A stretch of 64,000 nucleotides of DNA from Propionicimonas sp020161015 (GTDB lineage: Bacteria; Actinomycetota; Actinomycetes; Propionibacteriales; Propionibacteriaceae). The DNA lies in assembly GCF_964266745.1 (NCBI RefSeq), contig NZ_CAXWGX010000003.1:24255-88254 (forward strand), given 5' to 3'. The translations under genes and the position numbers were made by a program. Under the pieces are notes generated by a model that had not been told where the DNA came from, made no database searches, and saw nothing but the letters and a program-made list of their open reading frames with translations. Shown piece by piece: positions 58,698 to 64,000 of this stretch (within the stretch, counting starts at the first letter, position 1; each line of letters opens with the position of its first letter).

Positions 58698-60671
58698 ATG
58701 ACAGGTGCGGAATTGCCGCTATCAATTCCCCGCCAATTGAGAGATGAGCACACCGACCCTGCGGAATCCGCACTCGAGATCCCTGCGCCGCTGGGGCGAT
58801 GGGTGGCGGTGCTGACGCTGTGGCCGGTGGTCGACCAGCACTACCACCAGCTCGCCGCACGGTGTTTCGGCGACGGGCTCGCCATGGAGTGGAAGGCGTT
58901 CGCCCTCGTGGTCAGCCGCACGGGGATCGCCGAACCCGGACCGCGGCCGGACACCTTCGTCTTCCGTCCCGAATGGGCCGCGGCGCTGGAGTCGGAGCTG
59001 GAGGGCCTCGGCGGCGGCCAGGCCATCTGCACCCGACTGGTCGAGGCGTGGGCCGAGGAGCCCGACCTGCACCTGGTGGACGAGATCACCGCCTGGGCGC
59101 GGGGGCTGTCGCGCTGGGACCTCTTCGAGCGCGTCTGGCTGCTCCTGGGCGAGCAGACCACCGGGCTCTCGCGGCCAACGCTCGAGGTGTTCCGCGACCT
59201 GCCGCTCGAGGCCCGCTACCTGCACCCGATCCTGACCTGGGCGTCCGGGGCCGCTGCGTCCCTGCTGGCCGGAACCCCGCGCCAGGAGTCGGAGGCGGTG
59301 CTGCAGCGACTGATGCTCGACTCCGCCATGCTGCACGCGGACTGGTCGGTGCGCGAGCACAGCGACGAGGCGGTCAGCGCCGGCACGTTCCGCATGATCG
59401 GGGAGCGTCGGCTGCCGTCCACCCGTGTGGGCCAGTCGCTGGAGGCCGCCTGGCGCACCAAGCAGGAGATCGACGCGTTCATCGACGCGAGGTCGCGCCA
59501 GGGGCGCAGCCCGGGTCGGACGCCGCAGGCGATCTTCCGCGCCTTCTCCGCCCGGCTCGCGCTGTTCCGGCACGACCCGCTCGGGGCGGTCGAGGAGGCG
59601 CGCTGGGCCACGATCCTCGCCGACTGGGAGCCGGTGGCCGTCATCGCGTCCGGCGTCGACGCCCTCGCGCGCAGCCTCTCCTCCGACGACGAGCCGTCAG
59701 GGCTGCGCGCGGCACCGGCCGCGCTCGACGACGGGCTGGGCGTGCGCGGGCTGCGCGGCATGGGGCAGGTCTACGCGCTGCTCGCCCGCGGCAACCACGC
59801 GGTGCGGCGCCTGGACCGTGACGCGCTCGAGGACGTCCTGGCCCTGGTCTCGGCGGAGGAGTCCGCGCTGGCGGGGGTGTGGTCGGTGCGCGCGGCGCTC
59901 GTCGCGTGGCAGTCCGCCCTGTGGGGCGACCCGGAGCTGGGGGTCAGCACGCTGGCCGCCGAGGTCCAGCGCCTCTCGATGCTGGGCCGCGAGCAGGACG
60001 AACCGCTGGGCGAGGCGCTGCTCGCCCGCGCCCGCGTCGGGCTGCTCACCAGAGCCGGGGCCTTCGGCGCCGCCACCCAGGTGGTCGAGGCCATGCCGGC
60101 GCACCTTCGCCTGGCGTCCCGGGCCCTCGTCCACGTGTGGGCGGGGCAGTACGCGCAGGCCGTCCGGCTCGCCGACGCCGGGCCGTATGAGGACGGCCTT
60201 GAGACGACCGACCGGCACCGGCTGGCGCTGCTGCGCTCCGGTGCGGCCCTCCTGGACGGCAGCGCCGACGACGCCATGCGCAGGGACGCGCTCCGCGAGC
60301 TGAACCGGTTGCTCGCCACCAGCTCGTTCGCCCACCTCGCCCTACTGCCGACGGCCGCGAGGGAGGCCCTGCTCACCGCGTGCGGGCCGGAGCTGGACAC
60401 CGCCGACCCCAGGCTCGGGGTGCTCCGCGAGCGGCTCGCCGGGCTCAACGACTCCCGGGACGGCGGCGCGCGGCCCCTGCACCTCACCGAGCGGGAGACC
60501 GTCCTGCTGCCCCTGCTGGCCACGGACGAGTCGGTGCCCGACATCGCCCGCCGGCTGCACGTGTCGGTCAACACCGTCCGCAAGCAGGTGGTGACGCTGA
60601 GGGAGAAGTTCCAGGCGGACTCCCGGGCGGAGCTCGTCCGGCGGGCACGCACCTACGGCGCGCTGCCCTGA
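58698..60671 (+). CDS. LuxR-family transcriptional regulator with large helical sensor region
   Basis: 657 residues from ATG, with GGAAGG 7 nt upstream. The C-terminal HTH is LTERETVLLPLLATDES followed by VPDIARRLHVSVNTVRKQVV and LREKFQADSRAELVRRA. The first 590 residues are almost all alpha-helical, TPR-like, with no Walker A motif. This distinguishes it from the MalT/LAL ATPase regulators. The preceding 248 bp hold no gene but have a lower G+C patch (about 58550-58620). The inducer and targets are unknown. Confidence 0.86.
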   Translation: MTGAELPLSIPRQLRDEHTDPAESALEIPAPLGRWVAVLTLWPVVDQHYHQLAARCFGDGLAMEWKAFALVVSRTGIAEPGPRPDTFVFRPEWAAALESELEGLGGGQAICTRLVEAWAEEPDLHLVDEITAWARGLSRWDLFERVWLLLGEQTTGLSRPTLEVFRDLPLEARYLHPILTWASGAAASLLAGTPRQESEAVLQRLMLDSAMLHADWSVREHSDEAVSAGTFRMIGERRLPSTRVGQSLEAAWRTKQEIDAFIDARSRQGRSPGRTPQAIFRAFSARLALFRHDPLGAVEEARWATILADWEPVAVIASGVDALARSLSSDDEPSGLRAAPAALDDGLGVRGLRGMGQVYALLARGNHAVRRLDRDALEDVLALVSAEESALAGVWSVRAALVAWQSALWGDPELGVSTLAAEVQRLSMLGREQDEPLGEALLARARVGLLTRAGAFGAATQVVEAMPAHLRLASRALVHVWAGQYAQAVRLADAGPYEDGLETTDRHRLALLRSGAALLDGSADDAMRRDALRELNRLLATSSFAHLALLPTAAREALLTACGPELDTADPRLGVLRERLAGLNDSRDGGARPLHLTERETVLLPLLATDESVPDIARRLHVSVNTVRKQVVTLREKFQADSRAELVRRARTYGALP

Positions 60672-60687
60672 GGCCGGCGTCCGCTCC

Positions 60688-61962
60688 TCAGGCCGTGCCC
60701 AGCGGCATCCTGATCCGCACTTCTCCGCCGGGGGTCCCCGCGGGAGACGTCTCGAGGATGCCGCGCGCGCGCCCGACGAGCCGGCGGGCGATCTCCAGCC
60801 CCATGCCGGAGGTGCCCTGCCGCGCCGCGGGACGCACGGTGGGGAAGCCCGGGCCCTCGTCGGAGAGGACGAGCACCACCTCTTCGCCCACCCGGGACAG
60901 TGCGACGCCGAACGCGGTGCCCTCCGGGGTGTGGGCGAAGATGTTGTCGATGCCGATGTCCACGACGTCGGAGAGTTCGAGCTCGCTCAGCCCCACCCGG
61001 AGGGGGCCGGACGGGAGGGAGACCGCGACGGCCCGTCCCTGATCCTCCGCGAGCGGGCGCCAGTAGTCGATCCGGGCGGCCACGACCGCGGTGGCGTCAC
61101 ACGCCCCCGGGAGGTCCTCCCGGAGGGGGCGCTGCGCGTCCCGCACGACGCCGTCGATGGACGCCTGCAGCTGCCCGACGAGCTCGGCCAGCTCGGCCCG
61201 GCCCACCGGGTCCTCGACCTGCTCGGCCTCCAGCCGCAGCGCGGTCACCGGGGTGCGCAGCCGGTGCGCGAGGGAGCGGACATTCTCCCGCTCGGCCGCC
61301 AGCAGCTGCTCGATGCGGTCGGCCAGCCCGTTCAGCGCCGAGCCCAGCTCGACGGTTTCGGGCGGCCCGGCCAGTGGTGCCCGGGCGCCGAGGTCGCCCT
61401 CGCGCAGGCGGTGCGCGGTGTCGGCGACGGCGAGAAGCGGCCGGCTCACGCCGCGTCCCACCCGTGCCGCGACCAGCACGGAGACCTCGGTGAGCAGCAG
61501 GCCGAGCGCGATCACGCTCACCCACGCCAGCGGGACACCCTCGGCCAGCTGGGCGGCGGTCATGGTGGCGCGAGTGACCGCGACCCCCCCGTCGGCGAGC
61601 ACCGGCACGTAGACGCGGCCGCCGGCGGCGTCGCGCACCGAGAAGGCCGCGCCGAGCCGCGCGCGCTGGTACTCGGGGTCGGCGGCCGCGTCCGGCCAGG
61701 GCGCGCCGAGCACCGTGCCGTCGGCGAGCACGACGCTGGTGCGGGCCGGGGAGTTGGTCAGTGTGGGCTGAAGGACGTCGGCCAGCCGCGGGTTCTCGTG
61801 CAGCCCGGACACCAGGACGGCCACGATGTTCGCCTGCTGGCTGGCGATCGCCATGCCCCGGTCCTCGGCGAGGGTCTGCACCAGCAGCAGCAGCGGGATC
61901 ACGAAGGACGCCACGATCGCCGCACTGATCGCGGCGACCAGCAGGCTGACCTGGCGACGCAT
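60688..61962 (-). CDS. Two-component sensor histidine kinase
   Basis: 424 residues, with its start overlapping the response-regulator stop. TM1 is 7-29, a periplasmic sensor domain spans 30-145, TM2 is 146-168 and HAMP runs to 222. The phosphoacceptor His233 lies in SLAHRLRTPVTALRLEAE. The N box is DIGIDNIFAHTPEG and the G box DEGPGF, with a GMGLEIARRL closing motif. The ATP-binding domain is complete. The periplasmic ligand is unknown. Confidence 0.94.
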   Translation of the reverse strand: MRRQVSLLVAAISAAIVASFVIPLLLLVQTLAEDRGMAIASQQANIVAVLVSGLHENPRLADVLQPTLTNSPARTSVVLADGTVLGAPWPDAAADPEYQRARLGAAFSVRDAAGGRVYVPVLADGGVAVTRATMTAAQLAEGVPLAWVSVIALGLLLTEVSVLVAARVGRGVSRPLLAVADTAHRLREGDLGARAPLAGPPETVELGSALNGLADRIEQLLAAERENVRSLAHRLRTPVTALRLEAEQVEDPVGRAELAELVGQLQASIDGVVRDAQRPLREDLPGACDATAVVAARIDYWRPLAEDQGRAVAVSLPSGPLRVGLSELELSDVVDIGIDNIFAHTPEGTAFGVALSRVGEEVVLVLSDEGPGFPTVRPAARQGTSGMGLEIARRLVGRARGILETSPAGTPGGEVRIRMPLGTA

Positions 61963-62654
61963 CAGTCGTCCGACCCGGGGGCCGCGAGCCGGATGCCCAC
62001 CCCGCGCACGGTGTGCAGGTAGCGCGGTTCCGCAGCGGTCTCCCCGAGCTTGCGGCGCAGCCAGCTGAGGTGCACGTCCACCGTCCGGTCACCGCCGCCG
62101 AAGGGGAGCCCCCACACGTCCGCGAGCAGCTCGCGCTTGGTGACGACCTCACCGGGCCGGGTGGCCAGCAGCCAGAGCATGTCGAACTCCTTGCGGGAGA
62201 GCTCGACCGGCTCGCCGCCGAGGCGCACCTGATGTCGGGCCGGGTCGATCTCGAGCTCGCCGATGCGCACGGTGGGGTCCCCGGCACCGGACGGCGCGGA
62301 GCGGCGCAGCACGGCCCGGATCCGGGCGGCCAGCTGCTCGCTGCCGAACGGCTTCACCAGGTAGTCGTCCGCGCCGGCGTCGAGGGCCTGCACGACGGTG
62401 CGGTCGTCGTCCTGGGCGGTGACCACGATCACCGGGACCTGGCTGATCGCCCGCAGCATCCGCAGCACCTGGCGTCCGTCGAGGTCCGGCAGCCCCAGGT
62501 CGAGCAGCACGACGTCCGGTTGCTCGTTGAGCGCGAGGGAGAGTCCCGACGCGCCGTCCGACGCGACCGTCACCACGTTCCCCAGGTCGGTCAGCGTCCG
62601 GCGCAGGAGGCGGCCGATCGCCGGGTCGTCCTCGACCACCAGCACGCGCGTCAT
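61962..62654 (-). CDS. OmpR/PhoB-family response regulator
   Basis: 230 residues from ATG at 62654. The receiver domain has acidic pocket Asp9/Asp10, phospho-Asp52 (VVLLDLGLPDLDG), Thr in VIVVTAQ and Lys in DYLVKPF. The winged-helix output is VELSRKEFDMLWLLATRPG...VDVHLSWLRRKLG. The start lies 7 nt from TACCTT, so it is probably leaderless. It is cotranscribed with the kinase and may bind the direct repeats at 63133-63151. Confidence 0.95.
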   Translation of the reverse strand: MTRVLVVEDDPAIGRLLRRTLTDLGNVVTVASDGASGLSLALNEQPDVVLLDLGLPDLDGRQVLRMLRAISQVPVIVVTAQDDDRTVVQALDAGADDYLVKPFGSEQLAARIRAVLRRSAPSGAGDPTVRIGELEIDPARHQVRLGGEPVELSRKEFDMLWLLATRPGEVVTKRELLADVWGLPFGGGDRTVDVHLSWLRRKLGETAAEPRYLHTVRGVGIRLAAPGSDD

Positions 62655-62703
62655 GCCCCGTAAGGTACTCCGGCCGGGGGTCGGCGGGTGCCATGATGGG
62701 CCG

Positions 62704-63105
62704 GTGCGAGGACGGAGGCTGGCGCTGGCGGCGCTGCTGTGGGTCGCCACGGTCGCGGGCGCCTCGACCCTCACCTGGGTGGTGATCTCCTCCGTCGGCG
62801 CGCGCGTCGGACAGCCCGTCGTCGTCACCACGCCCGACGAGACCCCGAGCGCCGCCCCCGGGCAGGCGGTGACGTCCTGGAGCGGGAAGGTGGGCAAGAT
62901 CACCGCGGCCTGCACCGGCGATGCCATCCGGCTGGAGACGGCCGTCCCGAGCCTCGGCTACCGGGTGGAGGTCTACGAGCACGGGCCGGAGCGGCTGCAC
63001 GTCGAGTTCGAGGCCAACGAGGCCGAGGACGAGGAGGGGGAGGGCAAGGAGGTCCGGATCCTGGCCACCTGCGTCGACGGCAGTCCCGAGTTCACCCGCG
63101 CCTGA
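62704..63105 (+). CDS. Small exported hypothetical protein
   Basis: 133 residues from GTG. It has an N-terminal TM/signal-anchor (residues 6-28), a Pro/Ser linker, then a compact extracytoplasmic domain (SWSGKVGKITAACTG, YRVEVYEHGPERLHVEFEA) with two cysteines (AACTG, ATCVDG) likely forming a disulfide. It is highly acidic between. No named family. It is divergent from the response regulator and may belong to its regulon. Confidence 0.72.
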   Translation: MRGRRLALAALLWVATVAGASTLTWVVISSVGARVGQPVVVTTPDETPSAAPGQAVTSWSGKVGKITAACTGDAIRLETAVPSLGYRVEVYEHGPERLHVEFEANEAEDEEGEGKEVRILATCVDGSPEFTRA

Positions 63106-63132
63106 GCGGACTTCGGGCAGGCTTGCCCCGCC

Positions 63133-63151
63133 CTTGAGGTTCGCTTGAGGT
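63133..63151 (+). promoter_or_regulatory. Direct repeat typical of OmpR-family binding
   Basis: CTTGAGGT occurs twice with an 11-bp period (63133-63140 and 63144-63151), directly upstream of a TACCGT -10 (63161-63166) for the DUF2231 gene. The geometry fits side-by-side response-regulator binding at or over the -35. Confidence 0.6.
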
Positions 63152-63173
63152 GGGCCCGCCTACCGTCGTGGTC

Positions 63174-63983
63174 ATGCTGACGCCACTCGAGTCCGTCTTC
63201 GACGCCATCGCCGGACTTCCCGTCCACCCTCTCGTCGTCCACTTCGCCGTCGTGCTGCTGCCGCTCGCTGCGCTCGGACTCATCGTCCTGGTCATCGTGC
63301 CGTCGTGGGCGGACCGGTTCGGGTGGCTGACCCTGGGAACCCTGGTCGTCGGCACGGGTGCGGCGTTCGTGGCCAAGGAGTCCGGCGAGGCCCTCGCCGC
63401 CCGGGTCGGCGAGCCTGAGGCCCACGCGGCCTGGGGTGACCTGCTGCCGATCCTGGCCGTCGCGCTCGTCGCGGTCGCCGGCATCTGGTTCTTCCTGCAC
63501 CGGCGCTCGGGCGGCGCCGGTCGCCCGCGCTCGCTGGCCACCACCGCGTCCGGTCTGATCGCCGCCGTCCTGGCCGTCGTCGTCACCGGCGTCACCGTGC
63601 TGGTGGGCCACTCCGGAGCACAGGCCGCGTGGGCCGGCGTCGTGACCAGCGCCAACGACCACCCGACGGCTGCCGAGCCGTCGGCGTCAGGCTCCTCGAC
63701 CCCGTCCGGCTCCTCGACCCCCTCGTCGTCCGGCAGCACCGGCGCAGCCACGAGCTACACGATGGCCGACGTCGCCTCGCACGCGAAGCGGTCGTCCTGC
63801 TGGGCGGCGGTGGACGGCAACGTCTACGACCTCACCACCTGGATCGACGCGCACCCCGGTGGCCCGCAGCGCATCATCGCCCTGTGCGGCACCGACGCCA
63901 CGGCTGCCTTCACGGCCGAGCACGGCAACCAGAAGCGCCCCGCCCAGGCCCTGCGCCAGTACCTCCTGGGCCCCCTCTCCTAA
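63174..63983 (+). CDS. DUF2231 membrane protein fused to a cytochrome b5-like heme domain
   Basis: 269 residues. LPVHPLVVHFAVVLLPLAAL is the DUF2231 signature, and four TM helices span residues 18-165. A Ser/Thr/Pro linker (175-195) follows, then a cytochrome b5-type domain with the heme-ligand motif DAHPGGPQRI and a second His in AEHGNQ. SCWAAVDGNVYDLTTW is the usual b5 lead-in. It suggests a membrane redox protein with the heme domain outside. It is probably leaderless, with the response-regulator repeats directly upstream. Confidence 0.87.
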   Translation: MLTPLESVFDAIAGLPVHPLVVHFAVVLLPLAALGLIVLVIVPSWADRFGWLTLGTLVVGTGAAFVAKESGEALAARVGEPEAHAAWGDLLPILAVALVAVAGIWFFLHRRSGGAGRPRSLATTASGLIAAVLAVVVTGVTVLVGHSGAQAAWAGVVTSANDHPTAAEPSASGSSTPSGSSTPSSSGSTGAATSYTMADVASHAKRSSCWAAVDGNVYDLTTWIDAHPGGPQRIIALCGTDATAAFTAEHGNQKRPAQALRQYLLGPLS

Positions 63984-64000
63984 CCCGCCCGCCCCCCTCC

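Noticed and set aside
58510..58747. Short frames in the gap before the LuxR gene
   Set aside because: Cys/Arg-rich translations with no ribosome site or conserved pattern; the region is probably regulatory.

Overview
The window is a high-G+C (about 70 percent by eye) actinobacterial chromosome segment, densely packed on both strands. GTG is a common start, WhiB, DUF3039, DUF3499, DUF5719 and DUF2017 proteins are present, and a mycothiol-type maleylpyruvate isomerase homologue occurs. Gene content best fits Propionibacteriales (Propionibacteriaceae or a relative); this assignment is inference, not a search result. I see no prophage, CRISPR array, rRNA or transposase.

Layout. (1) 1-17.6 kb: cell-envelope and mannose-nucleotide block. 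It runs from the dacB tail through an LCP ligase, a TIGR03089-like protein and a class-A-like lipoprotein hydrolase to manC, WhiB, a membrane glycosyltransferase, DUF5719, DUF3499, manB, Trm112, a SIS-domain protein, a CDF transporter and ahcY. The order resembles the mycobacterial Rv3267-Rv3248c neighbourhood, but with no fbiA/fbiB and no manA here. (2) 17.6-33 kb: sixA, malic enzyme, an MFS exporter, marR, malQ, a TetR/DUF2871 divergent pair, a carboxylate-amine ligase, two VOC proteins, glutathione peroxidase, a META-domain protein, a GH25 lysozyme lipoprotein and a DinB-fold enzyme. (3) 32.7-40 kb: NAD salvage (pncA, pncB) split by a mannitol PTS cassette (mtlF, mtlA, an extra EIIB, mtlR). 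(4) 40-50.7 kb: clpS-DUF2017, feoABC under an IdeR/DtxR-type box, a repeat array, murI, a Cys-rich mini-protein with a lipoprotein rhodanese behind a CsoR/CstR-type operator, a translationally coupled pair of AAA ATPases, then rph-rdgB-thyA. (5) 50.7-64 kb: a 1029-residue secreted phosphoesterase, folA, an ASCH-wHTH protein, dinB, tRNA-Leu(UAG), an FAD oxidoreductase, a LuxR regulator, a two-component system and a DUF2231-cytochrome b5 membrane protein.

Most notable. A decayed 90-bp copy of the pncB 3' end sits immediately upstream of pncA. The mannitol cassette is therefore bracketed by two pncB 3' ends and looks inserted into an ancestral pncB-pncA operon. pncA itself is fused to a DUF1349 domain. 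The two-ATPase operon is fronted by a 30-bp near-perfect palindrome. The mini-protein/rhodanese operon carries an exact ATACCCC-N2-GGGGTAT operator. FeoB has a C-x-C-x2-C-x-C insertion in its G domain. Three unrelated intergenic hairpin-repeat families occur. At least fourteen genes have a TANNNT-like -10 element only 6-8 nt before the start codon, pointing to widespread leaderless mRNAs.
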